64,000 nt of DNA from Phytomonas francai (lineage: Eukaryota; Euglenozoa; Kinetoplastea; Trypanosomatida; Trypanosomatidae). How positions within the stretch are numbered: the stretch's first letter is position 1; the number at the start of each line of letters is the position of its first letter. Under the pieces are notes generated by a model that was not told the DNA's origin, did not search any database, and worked only from the letters and a program-made list of their open reading frames with translations. Shown here one piece after another: positions 1 through 9,829 of the stretch. The stretch spans positions 237,797-301,796 of the forward strand of contig MJCC01000014.1 of assembly GCA_001766655.1 (NCBI GenBank), read 5' to 3'. The translations under genes were made by a program, and so were the position numbers.

Positions 1-80
1 GACCTGTTCGTCACGGTCCTTCAAGGCGTCCTCCAGCTGTTGCTGCAAATCGCTGACCTGTTCGTCGCGGTCCTTTGCTG
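1..80 (-). repeat. Start of a 54-bp (18-aa) coding tandem repeat
   Basis: Bases 1-54 and the part-copy from 55 to about 80 are near-identical in-frame copies encoding the motif KDRDEQV spaced by 18 residues. The array is at the C-terminal side of the giant coiled-coil gene and continues beyond position 1, so its copy number cannot be read here. Confidence 0.75.
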
Positions 81-3000
81 TTTCTTCCATTTTTCTTTCC
101 ATTTCTTGCACATAATTTCTGTTTAGTGCTTCTAGGACCCCTATGTTTTCTAATATTGTCTCAATTTTTGGTATCTCATCACTTATTTGTTCATTTTTAT
201 CTCTACTGAGATCATCCTTGTTCCGGATCTTGTTAATATTGAGATGGTTAACGGCTTGAACTAAGCGCTTCATATCGCTTTCTTGAGACCGTACTTTAGA
301 TTTTGCGCTTTCTAAGCATGATTTTAGTGTACGAATTTCTTCAATTGCATGATCAAAACCCTCCTTAGGCTTGTGCTTTTGCATTTCCAGTTTTTGTACA
401 CGCGGAAATTTCGCCTGCTCAATTCTCCAGGCCATATCATCTTGGTTTATATCCGCATTATGTGTAACACGGAGCACGAGTTGTGAGGATTCAACATTAA
501 ATACAGCGTCCTCGATATCTTCGGGGGCTACATGACAGGCAACGCTCGCGTCATTAACAATTGCGGCTTGAAGCGCCTGGGGCCATTTTTGTGTGACAAC
601 ATCCCACTCGTTTCCATCGAAATGCTTTGTGTAGACAGCCGATATCTGTGGCTTTGCCTTATTACTTAAGTTGATGCGCTCATCGTGTTTTGCCAGTGAG
701 TGCAGCTGCTCACAGATCGAGCTAATATACTCTGGGGATGGAATACGATCGTTACAGCAACTGACGCCTGTGATTTCCACAGCACCGTGTGAAAGGAGAA
801 CGTTTTCCACGGTTTCGCGCAGAGATGCTGAAAATTTCACCGCTTCATCGCGTTCAGACTTCAGCTGGGCTACCCCTTTTAGTAATCTGTCGGTTTCTGA
901 TTGCGTTGCCGTTACTACTTTATCTTTTCCATATACCATCTGATAAAGCGCTCGAGCCATTGGTGTATACATATCCTCTTTCTCGAGATGTGTTGCATGT
1001 GTGAGCTCTGCGGAGTGAATTTGGCTAGAATCAAGACTCTTATCCATAACCACTTCACTTTTCTGATTCTGGCAGTCTTCAAGATGTTCATTTGCTATAC
1101 CCAAAGTTTTGTGTAGAAGTAGAAGCTCTCCGGCCATCGAATCAATACGAGCAGCCCACAGATAAATATCTTCGCGGACGCACGCAGCTTTCTCTTCTTC
1201 TCGGTGCACCGAGTTTTTGTACTGAAGGAACTTCAGTTGAGTTTCTTCGTCTGATTGTGGGACATTTTCCAGGCATTTAAGGAGACCTTCCGTTTCAATT
1301 TTCCTTTCAGATTCAGCGCTCTTCCACTGCTTCACATGCTCGTGCCAACCCCTGTCGTCTACGTCCAGATGTGGCGCCAATAAGTTCAGGAAATCAAACA
1401 ATTCGTTCCGAATATGCTCGTGTTCTTCCTGAAGGAACACCACGCGACGAATAAGTTCTAATGGGGTGGGTTCTACAAGGTTCGCTAACTCAACAGTTTC
1501 ACATTGAGTATTCAGGGATCTGGCTGTACACTTCACCCGCCGATTCAGCTCGTCGTATGGGATAAATAATGTACCATCCGTCACTTTCTGAAGCTGCTTC
1601 CAGTTGAGTGAATTTTTTTGATGCTGTCGACCCATCGCGTCAGCTGCATCGTATAAGAACCGCTTCCATGATTTTCGAGAAGCTAGAGCTCGGTTTAAAA
1701 CTTCATTCAAGTGCTCATCTCCATCCTTTGCATATTTGGATTTAGTTAAGGCACCGTCATCATCATATTCCGCTTGTTGAGCAGAGAGTTGCCTTAGTAT
1801 CAAATGACTGTCTTCACAAGCGTCCTCGTAGCACCGCCGAAGCAATTCTTCTTCCTTTACCAAATCGCTAAAATTTGAAAACAGCGAGCATGCAAAATTA
1901 TATTGATCCCAGGAGCTTTTCACAACATTCTGCGCCTGCTTAACAATGTTTCGGTTGCATCGACCTTGAGAAATAAGTTCACTTGATTCTTTTCTTGTGT
2001 GAAGTACTGTCTGCAATCTCTCTATGGGGTCCTCTAGCAAAGCAGAGTTAACATCATCTAGGAGGTTTTGAAGCTCCGCAACTTCCTCGTGAACATTCTT
2101 CAACTCAGATTGCAAGGCATTGATTTTTTTCTGCACTAGAACTCCTTGATACTGAGAAGCCTCCTCAGCAGTTTCAATAACTGTTGTTAGTCGTTGGTAT
2201 ACACCGAGGAGTTCCGCAATGTCAGGGGGAAGATCGGTTGAAGTTTTTGATGCTATTGTTGCCTTTGTTATAGGGGCTTTTGCTGCTTTTCGGATGCTGT
2301 GTGCAACTTCTTTTCGTGAATTACGAGCAGCTATGAGGACATCTAAAGTGCTTTCAGGATCATTTGGACCTCTGATCATGTTGAATAGATTGCTTACTAG
2401 CCCTTCGAGTTGATTTCGTTGATCCAACAACTTGGCATAATGGGCAGACACAGCCTGTGCCCGTGCTGTAACAAGACCATCTTCACTTTCAAAACGTGAA
2501 AAGTCAGCCGCGGCTTCATCGGCCAGCAATGCTGTGGGAAAAGCATCGCTGCACTTCTCCAGTTCTTCGTTAATCTTGTGAAGTGTGTCGTTATGCAAAG
2601 AGACTAACACAGTTTTTTCAGTTTCTGCATCCTCAAGCAGAATCTGCTTTTCCCTTGCTCGTGTTACCCATTCTTCACGTTGTGCAGCTAAATCGTAAAT
2701 AAGTGTAATGTAGTCTTCAGTGCTTCTCTCCAGTGGGGCTGTGCTTGTAGCTTTTACATTCGTGTGGGAACTATGTTCTGTTGACGCAACATTTTCTACG
2801 GCTGCCTGTAACTGCTTTAGTTTATCCAATGAACCCATGTTGAGATGTTGCTGCGTAACGGACTCTAACACTTTCTGTGCTCGCTCTGTTACTGAGGCCT
2901 TCTGCTGGCAGGTTTCATCCAGACTAAGTTGTTTCTCTATTTTCCTCATGATATCCTTCACTGAGCCCATCTCCGCAGTCCGCTCCCTGACGAGCTCAAA

Positions 3001-6000
3001 CGCCTTTACTTCCATGGCTGCCGCTGCTCTCTCAATTTTCTCAAGGTGTACTGCCACGATGCGTTGCTGATCCCTTGCGACGTGGCCTTCGGCGCTTTCC
3101 GCGAGTACTATGCTTTGTTGAGTAGAAACATCCTGGGCTGATTCTTCTAGGAACGAGGTAGCCTCAGGGGGTGGTGTGATATGCAGACCGCTGCTGCTGT
3201 TGTGGTGACAGGCCATGCGCAGACGCCAGTAGGGGCACGCTTCTGCACGGGCCGCCACGTCACTGGAGGATAGGCCTTTCCCCCGAGGGCAGCGGATTTC
3301 GTACCGAACGCTTAAGTGAGATGGGTCGCCTTGCTGGGCTAACTGGACCGCGACAAGATCCACTTCAGGGGGTAGGTCGCAGGCCTCAACAAGGTCCCAT
3401 CGGGCAGCCTCGACTAACTCGTCATGCTTGCAAAGGGGAGCTAGGTTTAGTTCATGCTTGCCTATGGATACCACGCCGATCAGTCCATCGGTTTCTTCTA
3501 AAGTAGCTTGATATACCGTCTCAAAGTCTTTGTGTGATTGCAGAAGTTCTTCGTACGTCTCAGCAGATATTTCATTGTCCGCAAAAGATTTCATCGTTTC
3601 TAGTATAGAGGCTCTGCGCGCAGTATTTCTGTTACAGTTCTCTTGAAGCCATCGAATAATTGCCTCTTCACCGAGCGATTTTTCTCTATGGGACTCATGT
3701 TTCGGCTGGCAATCGTCGTCGTCGTTGGAATCGACGAGCAGGTTGGCGATCTCATAGAGAGCGCTACGCTCCGCCTCAGACAGAACGGCGGCGGGGTCAC
3801 TACACACAGCACGCGCTAGAGCCTTCATCACGCGCATCCCGCTTTGTACCGTGTGAATCAAAGGGGCATGACCATCCTCCTGCGGAAAGCTAGTTATACC
3901 CCAAAGCCAACGCAGCCGGTGGTTGATTGCGATGAGCTCCTCGTTTAATTCGTTAAACTGACTGTAAATATCGTCGCAATGTGCGCTGAGAGCGCTTTCT
4001 GCATCCTGAATAGCCTCTAGAAGTGCTTCTCTTTTCTTGGAAATGATGATATCTGTGTTCGCATCTGAAGAAGATTCTCCCCCATGGAGAATCGTTTCGG
4101 CATGGGTCTCCAAGTCTCTTAGACGGTGTTTGTACTTCTGGGTAATATGCCTTTCACACTCTAGCAGTCGCTTAATCTCTTTCTGGATGCATTTCCGCCG
4201 GTATCGAGCTGCTGAAACTTGTTTGGGTGCCTTCTTGGCAATAGCAGGACCTACGCCACATGTTGTTTGGAGGTTGCAGAGGGTTTGAAAGAAGTCATCA
4301 ACGCGGGCTTGTTCCTCGACATATCCCTCCACTAGGGTGTTGTACACCGCCATGAGATTCCAATCTGCAGCTTTATAACGTGCAGCCTTCTCGTCTCTCA
4401 ACGGTTTGAGGATGTAGGGCTCCCCAGCCAGATAAGTTAAGTCCAGCCTTATTTTTTCTATTGCCGAGGGTATATTTGAACAGCCAAGGAGAGCGAACGT
4501 TTCGGATAGAAGTTCCACCCGAGAGCTTCCTGGAGCCGCGTCTCTGATAGGCCCTTCGTCTGACGTTTGATATTTCTGCGTGCCTTCATCGGTAGTGGCG
4601 GGGGCGTAGGCGGAGTTACTAAGTCTAGAGGATTCCATATCATGTATGAATTCATATTCAGTCCGAAACGCCGCTTCTGATTGGTTGTCATGATCTGCTG
4701 CATTCTTCTGGCCCAGTATATGTAGTAGAGCGGCTCTCAGCTCCTCTTCTGAGGTTCGATACTTATTACACTGCTTCGCTGCATATTGTATACGTCTTCG
4801 CATAAGGTTCAGTGTATCCACTGTCGTGATATCTCCCGCAAAACTGTGTTCCATTTTGTTGGAAGACGATATTGATTCATCTGAATCTCCTGTATGAACA
4901 CGAAGTCTTTTCGAGTCTGTCAGATTTATTTCATAATCACCAATAAAGTTTTCATTGTCGGTTTCCTGTTTTAGCACTGTGATAAAGTTTTGAATTCCGA
5001 CTAAGGTATCCGCTAAATCCTTGGCTGCTCCTTGCATTTCATGTACAACCGCAGCGCCCTCACTGCTGCAGATACTTTCCCCACCTGAAGCCGACTTTAT
5101 AAGCTTGATAAGTTTGGGTAGTGTAGAGCCAAACCTCAAAGTGGTGGATTTGATGTCCTTGCATTCAATACTATCCTGCATCACTCCCGCGCTCACATTT
5201 TCTGGCCCAACTCTAACCGCCTCTTTTGAGTCCAGCATTGGCATGACTTGGTCATCCAGTCCAGGGGTTTGCTGTGATACTGCTTGAGTAAGTGTGGAGG
5301 AGACCACCTCCATTGCTTCCTGGATAACTGAAAACAGACCCTCATTTGAGTTGAAAGGAGCTTTTTCAGGTTCAACATTGTCCTCCTCAACTGACGCACA
5401 CACATTAAGATGATTCCCATGCTGTAGCCTGCGCATGCGTTCATTCTTAAAGGTTTCTAAGACCCCTCGTAGAGAAGGTGGAAGTGATGGTGCATCGTAT
5501 TTCATGCGATTAGCTTCATCTGACAAGCCATGCGTACAAATATGGTCTTTTTTACCGCGGTTACTCATATCGACGCTGTCGAGGCTGATATGCTGATAGG
5601 GCACGAGCGCCGCGCATAGGATGTCCTCGAGGAGGGCCGCGTCCACCTCAGAGGCTGAACGACTTGGCTTATTTTTTTCAAACCGTGTAGGCTCTGCAGG
5701 GCCATCCTTCTCTGTCTCTAGTTCATCCAGAGAAGGCGAAGCCACTTCTATAGCCTTCGACCATTTATGAAAAGCACTTTGAATACACATCTCCACCAAC
5801 TCTTTGTCTCTGTCGCGTTGCTGGGAGAGGCACACTGACTGCTCATGCAGTCGTTGCTCGAGTGCGCTGCAGAGCACGTCTGTTTCCTCCACGAGGGTTG
5901 CGCCGTCGTTCCGTTTATGGCCTGATAGTTGCGTCGAATATGGATTGGCTTCTGATAAAACCATTGCTGTTGGTCGCACTATTTCGCACAAGGAAGCAAC

Positions 6001-7233
6001 AGATCGCAAGAGCCCGAAGGCGGACACCTCAGATTCCTCCAACACTGTACGCACACGAGCCTCGGCCTCCACTAGCGTCTGCATCCACTCATTGAATACA
6101 GCGGACATATCACCGAAGCCATAATTCTCGAGATCAAGACGAACCTGTGCATCTGGTGTCGTCCATGCATCATGCGTCACTCGCACCAGACTGCTTACCT
6201 CTTCACGAGGAATTTCGTGGGTATGACAGGATTCACTATAGGCTTCTTCAATCATGACATTACTCGAACCAGCTTCATTGCCAAACTCTGACGGATAGTT
6301 TGGTCGGTTTTCAGAATTGTTGTAAACCGCACTGATATTGAGCGAGCAGTTGCTTGCCGCTCCGCGTGCGTCTCGAGCACGAGAAATCGGGTAAAGCACG
6401 GACATTTCTGTCCAGAACGCGGTCCATATCTTAAAGTCTCTCACCCGATCCGTGGCGAAGATCACAAGGTTGCGTCGTTCGCTCTCTGAGTTGATGTTTT
6501 CTGAAATTCCTTCAACACCAAAGTAGTAGTAACCGCTGCGGATATTTTCAAGAAGAAAGTTTCGCGGTACAAAGCTTCCACGTGCCGGCGAGACGCGGCT
6601 ATACCACTTTAGTCTTTTGTCATTTATATAGAATTGCGTCCTCGGGCCCCCACGACTTTTATCCTTGTGTTTATGCAAGTGCGAAAAGGCGAAAAGCATC
6701 TGCACGCGATCGAAATGCATCTCCTTTATTAGCCGCCCTGCGCTGCTCCAGGTGGAGTAGACAAACAGCCGTTTATTCTCATAAATCATCCATTGCATTC
6801 CTCTGGAACTTTTCTTTCCCGGCCCGGTTTTGCTGGTTACGTGCCACAGTTCTCCCTCTATTTTGTGAGCCTCCTCCGACACACACGATGCCCTCATCCC
6901 TGGAAGAGAGCCTGAGGGTGTTGCTAGCTGCATGAACGTTGGCCGCGGCTCTGGCGAGTTCACACGACCACTTTGCGTCGTAGAGTTTCCGGTCTCATGA
7001 ATATTCTCGAAATCACTATCTCTGTGTGGAAATATTGAGAATATACTCAGACTTGGGCGCAATGTGGCGCCATGACGTACATTCCTCTTTTGGTGCTGCG
7101 CTCCCCGGGCAGGCCGGGGTAGCCCGGAGGGGGGTTGATTTGTTGTTTTAAGGAAGCTAATGTGAGCACGACCCTGGTCGGAACTCGCCGGGAGGGTTGG
7201 GGGGTTAGTTAGTTTTCCCTTATGGCTTACCAT
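1..7233 (-). CDS. Giant PH-like/coiled-coil cytoskeletal protein, FAZ-like, C-terminus off window
   Basis: One open frame of 2411 codons runs from an ATG at 7233 to the left edge without a stop; an in-frame TAA lies 24 bases upstream of the ATG, which fixes the start. Residues about 125-275 look like a pleckstrin-homology-type fold, a run of beta-like segments ending in a Trp-rich helix (DFKIWTAFW). Most of the rest is charged helical coiled coil. Two related domains of about 75-80 residues lie near 1265-1345 and 2200-2283 (see findings). From about residue 2384 an 18-residue repeat starts (unit DRDEQVSDLQQQLEDALK) and leaves the window. Giant repeat-bearing coiled-coil proteins with such a domain are typical of the trypanosomatid FAZ and subpellicular cytoskeleton; that link is inferred from architecture. 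It is the last gene of the visible cluster, downstream of RPL8. The coding frame is certain; the function is not. Confidence 0.8.
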   Translation of the reverse strand, partial: MVSHKGKLTNPPTLPASSDQGRAHISFLKTTNQPPSGLPRPARGAQHQKRNVRHGATLRPSLSIFSIFPHRDSDFENIHETGNSTTQSGRVNSPEPRPTFMQLATPSGSLPGMRASCVSEEAHKIEGELWHVTSKTGPGKKSSRGMQWMIYENKRLFVYSTWSSAGRLIKEMHFDRVQMLFAFSHLHKHKDKSRGGPRTQFYINDKRLKWYSRVSPARGSFVPRNFLLENIRSGYYYFGVEGISENINSESERRNLVIFATDRVRDFKIWTAFWTEMSVLYPISRARDARGAASNCSLNISAVYNNSENRPNYPSEFGNEAGSSNVMIEEAYSESCHTHEIPREEVSSLVRVTHDAWTTPDAQVRLDLENYGFGDMSAVFNEWMQTLVEAEARVRTVLEESEVSAFGLLRSVASLCEIVRPTAMVLSEANPYSTQLSGHKRNDGATLVEETDVLCSALEQRLHEQSVCLSQQRDRDKELVEMCIQSAFHKWSKAIEVASPSLDELETEKDGPAEPTRFEKNKPSRSASEVDAALLEDILCAALVPYQHISLDSVDMSNRGKKDHICTHGLSDEANRMKYDAPSLPPSLRGVLETFKNERMRRLQHGNHLNVCASVEEDNVEPEKAPFNSNEGLFSVIQEAMEVVSSTLTQAVSQQTPGLDDQVMPMLDSKEAVRVGPENVSAGVMQDSIECKDIKSTTLRFGSTLPKLIKLIKSASGGESICSSEGAAVVHEMQGAAKDLADTLVGIQNFITVLKQETDNENFIGDYEINLTDSKRLRVHTGDSDESISSSNKMEHSFAGDITTVDTLNLMRRRIQYAAKQCNKYRTSEEELRAALLHILGQKNAADHDNQSEAAFRTEYEFIHDMESSRLSNSAYAPATTDEGTQKYQTSDEGPIRDAAPGSSRVELLSETFALLGCSNIPSAIEKIRLDLTYLAGEPYILKPLRDEKAARYKAADWNLMAVYNTLVEGYVEEQARVDDFFQTLCNLQTTCGVGPAIAKKAPKQVSAARYRRKCIQKEIKRLLECERHITQKYKHRLRDLETHAETILHGGESSSDANTDIIISKKREALLEAIQDAESALSAHCDDIYSQFNELNEELIAINHRLRWLWGITSFPQEDGHAPLIHTVQSGMRVMKALARAVCSDPAAVLSEAERSALYEIANLLVDSNDDDDCQPKHESHREKSLGEEAIIRWLQENCNRNTARRASILETMKSFADNEISAETYEELLQSHKDFETVYQATLEETDGLIGVVSIGKHELNLAPLCKHDELVEAARWDLVEACDLPPEVDLVAVQLAQQGDPSHLSVRYEIRCPRGKGLSSSDVAARAEACPYWRLRMACHHNSSSGLHITPPPEATSFLEESAQDVSTQQSIVLAESAEGHVARDQQRIVAVHLEKIERAAAAMEVKAFELVRERTAEMGSVKDIMRKIEKQLSLDETCQQKASVTERAQKVLESVTQQHLNMGSLDKLKQLQAAVENVASTEHSSHTNVKATSTAPLERSTEDYITLIYDLAAQREEWVTRAREKQILLEDAETEKTVLVSLHNDTLHKINEELEKCSDAFPTALLADEAAADFSRFESEDGLVTARAQAVSAHYAKLLDQRNQLEGLVSNLFNMIRGPNDPESTLDVLIAARNSRKEVAHSIRKAAKAPITKATIASKTSTDLPPDIAELLGVYQRLTTVIETAEEASQYQGVLVQKKINALQSELKNVHEEVAELQNLLDDVNSALLEDPIERLQTVLHTRKESSELISQGRCNRNIVKQAQNVVKSSWDQYNFACSLFSNFSDLVKEEELLRRCYEDACEDSHLILRQLSAQQAEYDDDGALTKSKYAKDGDEHLNEVLNRALASRKSWKRFLYDAADAMGRQHQKNSLNWKQLQKVTDGTLFIPYDELNRRVKCTARSLNTQCETVELANLVEPTPLELIRRVVFLQEEHEHIRNELFDFLNLLAPHLDVDDRGWHEHVKQWKSAESERKIETEGLLKCLENVPQSDEETQLKFLQYKNSVHREEEKAACVREDIYLWAARIDSMAGELLLLHKTLGIANEHLEDCQNQKSEVVMDKSLDSSQIHSAELTHATHLEKEDMYTPMARALYQMVYGKDKVVTATQSETDRLLKGVAQLKSERDEAVKFSASLRETVENVLLSHGAVEITGVSCCNDRIPSPEYISSICEQLHSLAKHDERINLSNKAKPQISAVYTKHFDGNEWDVVTQKWPQALQAAIVNDASVACHVAPEDIEDAVFNVESSQLVLRVTHNADINQDDMAWRIEQAKFPRVQKLEMQKHKPKEGFDHAIEEIRTLKSCLESAKSKVRSQESDMKRLVQAVNHLNINKIRNKDDLSRDKNEQISDEIPKIETILENIGVLEALNRNYVQEMERKMEETAKDRDEQVSDLQQQLEDALKDRDEQV

Positions 7234-8324
7234 GGGGATAAGCGTTTGCGTTCGCTCTTATATGTGAATATCAATAGCTATATAATTTTGAGTAAATACT
7301 ACACAATTTAATGTATAACGCCTATAGTATGGTGAAATACGTATTTTTTCCACAAGCGATTTTTTCCTTGTTGAACTTCAATATTAGACAACACGTTTCT
7401 TTGTTCTACCTTCTGGTAGTGTCATATATGTATATTAACCGACCCTTCCGATTTTTATTTCAGTGAAAAGTATTAATAATGAAAAACCGCTCTTTTACAC
7501 GCAAATATCAAGGAGGTAAACGTAAAAAAAAAGGATGTATGAGGTTGGATATCCAGGATTATATATTACCCCCTCTTCCTCCCCCAAAAAGAAAAAAAAA
7601 CTGATAATAGAAATAAAAGTGTTGCAAATAGAGGATTTATGTCTCAAGAGGTATATGGTTATAAAAGTACTAGTGTTGAAAAAGTACTAAGATTTTAATA
7701 ATTTGATCTAATAAATAGGTATATTTACCTTCAGCAAATTAACGCAAGCAATTACACAGAACACCTCTGGGGACTGGTAGGTATCTAGTTCAAAGTAAAA
7801 GAGTTAATACTCTCAATTTTTCCTTTTGTTAAAATCAATCTGATGTTACTTGAAGCAAGGATTTTTTTAAACCTAGAAAGATAAGTTGGAGGCTAAACCC
7901 GTAGATGAAAGGGCTGATATGAAGTAAGTGATCACACTTTTTTGTTTCTAGATTTTTTAGAGAAAACACACACGTGAGAGAAAAAAATAATAATTGAGTG
8001 TTCCCATTCAGCCCAAAGCCTTGCTTCGTCGGCACCAAGCGGAGAAGCCGAAAATGCAAAGGAGAAGGAAAAACAGTTTTTTTTTTTTGTTAAGGGTTTT
8101 TAAAAAAGTAAATAAAATATAGAAACAAGCCTCAAAGTAGGCATTGTAACAGAAAGCGAATAAAAGCACACCTGTCTGAGGTTCCCGTCACACACCCACA
8201 CCCACACCCACACCCACACCGAAAAGCATCGCGGTATTCGATACGACCGGTGCTGCTTTCAGCTCCGAAGATCCTTTTCAAGCGAAGCCTACTGCCTCGA
8301 TGCGTCGTCGGCGAGCCCTGCGGG
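7234..8324. other. AT-rich spacer between RPL8 and the giant gene
   Basis: No gene is recognised. The stretch is AT-rich with poly-T and poly-A runs. It must hold the RPL8 3' UTR (right end) and the trans-splice signals of the giant gene (left end). A short GC-rich hexamer array sits at 8189-8220. Confidence 0.6.
8189..8220. repeat. (CCCACA)n hexanucleotide array
   Basis: Four perfect CCCACA units (8195-8218) with partial units on each side lie about 105 bases past the RPL8 stop codon, so probably in its 3' UTR. The unit differs from the trypanosomatid telomere repeat (CCCTAA). Confidence 0.85.
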
Positions 8325-9107
8325 TTATTCCTCCGGGTGCCACGCGCCCTTCACGGCCTTCCCACCGCGAATACGGCCGGTACGGCGGGCGGCGATGAGG
8401 CCGACCTTCTGCCCGGGCGGCGCGTTCCGCGAGACGGTGGAGGGGTGGCCGATGTGTTGATGATTACCACCACCGTGCGGGTGCTCGACCGGGTTCCGCG
8501 CGACACCCCGGACCTTCGGCCAGCAGTTCCGCTTCCCGCGGAAGCGGTAGAAGGAGTTTCCGGCCTTCAGGACGGGCTTCTCGATCCGACCGCCGCCGCC
8601 GACGATGCCGATCATCGCGCGGCAGGTGCTCGGGACGGACTTTTTCTGCCCGCTCGGCAGCTTCAGGCGGGTGCGGCCGGTCTCGTGGTTGTGCGAGATG
8701 ATGATGCAGTAGTCGCCGGAGGCGCGGGCCAGCGTGCTGCGGTCCCCGGGCTTCGCCTCGACATTGCACACGATGCAGCCCTCCGTGATCTGTCCGAGCG
8801 GAAGGACGTTGCCGATCGCCAGCGGGGCCTTGACGCCGCAGAAGATGGACTGCCCGGTGAAGAGACCCTCCGGGGCCACCATCAGCTCCTTCTTGCGCCC
8901 GTACTTGTAGGGGTTGCGAAACTCCACGCGGGCGAGGGGGGCCCCGCGACCGGGCTCGTGCTCGATGGCCCTGACAACACCCCGCATGAAGCCGTGGCGC
9001 TCAGCGTAGTCCAGAATGCGTAGCTTGGCGGGGCCCAGGCGCTTGTGGCCGTGCACCTGGTACACGGAACCGTTGCCCTTACGGCAGCTCAGAATAGTCT
9101 TACCCAT
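8325..9107 (-). CDS. RPL8: 60S ribosomal protein L8 (uL2)
   Basis: The 260-residue product is a full-length uL2 protein of the large ribosomal subunit. It binds 23S/28S-type rRNA near the peptidyl-transferase centre and is needed for subunit joining. The N-terminus ([15 protein letters not shown]), the glycine-rich block [13 protein letters not shown], the loop [16 protein letters not shown] and the C-terminus GAWHPEE are all as in trypanosomatid L8, and the length equals the family norm. The start ATG is unambiguous. Codons are strongly GC-biased compared with the AT-rich spacers, as expected for a highly expressed gene. It lies between PEX5 (upstream in transcription) and the giant coiled-coil gene. 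Other open frames on both strands over it are shadows of this GC-rich sequence. Confidence 0.98.
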   Translation of the reverse strand: MGKTILSCRKGNGSVYQVHGHKRLGPAKLRILDYAERHGFMRGVVRAIEHEPGRGAPLARVEFRNPYKYGRKKELMVAPEGLFTGQSIFCGVKAPLAIGNVLPLGQITEGCIVCNVEAKPGDRSTLARASGDYCIIISHNHETGRTRLKLPSGQKKSVPSTCRAMIGIVGGGGRIEKPVLKAGNSFYRFRGKRNCWPKVRGVARNPVEHPHGGGNHQHIGHPSTVSRNAPPGQKVGLIAARRTGRIRGGKAVKGAWHPEE

Positions 9108-9223
9108 TGTTTAACCTACTGAATGTGCAAGTGCACGATGGGTGTAGGGTGGTGCTTTCGATGTTACTAGATCCAAAAGAAAAAGGTGAAAAGTGAAAAG
9201 AAAGAGTGAATTCAATAGCACAC

Positions 9224-9277
<54 letters not shown>

Positions 9278-9829
9278 TGTATATATACGCATATGTGTGT
9301 ATTTAAATTTTTTATCACATTTTTTTTTTACCTTACAATGCCAACACTCGGAATTGAACGGGTGACTTGCTGTTTAGAGATTTCTTATCCATCTGGTTTA
9401 GTAATTACCCGAATCGAATGTATTTTCAGTGCGCCTGTAGGGAGAAAAAGAAGTTAGTTTACTTTTGAACAATAAAAGACACAGAGAGGTGGACTGCCTG
9501 AAGCCAAGTAGATATGCTGATGCCACGAAAATGAAACATATTGTATTAGCATGAACAGAGGACATTCAATTCGCAAAAGATAAGACATAGTTCATACAGC
9601 AAGAAATAATAAAGAAACCTCTTTTTCCAAGGGAATATTTGCGTTGATTAAAGTCAATTCCCCCCTCCCCCCCCCTTCATTTGCTTTCCTCTGCTACCAA
9701 CAATCCAAGCACTTTCATCCCGTTTCATTTTTAAAAAATCAATAATAATAAATCCAAGAAAGGTAAATAATACATGCATAACGGCATTGCGGGAATAAAA
9801 ACACGTCGCCATGCATCAGGGCTTCTCGG
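9108..9829. other. Spacer between PEX5 and RPL8
   Basis: No gene is supported. It holds an (AT)n run at 9227-9262, a T tract at 9320-9330, a C-rich block near 9660-9677 and a degenerate tRNA-like B-box segment near 9338-9412 on the minus strand (see findings). The RPL8 acceptor site and the PEX5 3' UTR must lie here. Confidence 0.6.
9227..9262. repeat. (AT)n microsatellite
   Basis: Eighteen perfect AT units, about 120 bases upstream of the RPL8 ATG. Similar (TA)n runs recur in the spacers at 15289-15321, 16674-16697, 37701-37741, 39591-39616 and 63583-63600. Confidence 0.95.

Noticed and set aside
8189..8220. Interpretation of the CCCACA array as internal telomere repeat
   Set aside because: Kinetoplastid telomere repeat is TTAGGG (CCCTAA); the unit here differs.
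8250..9023. Plus-strand 257-codon frame over RPL8
   Set aside because: Antisense shadow of a highly conserved ribosomal gene.
9206..9457. Plus-strand frame with IYIYIY repeats
   Set aside because: Coded only by the (AT)n microsatellite; no coding signal.
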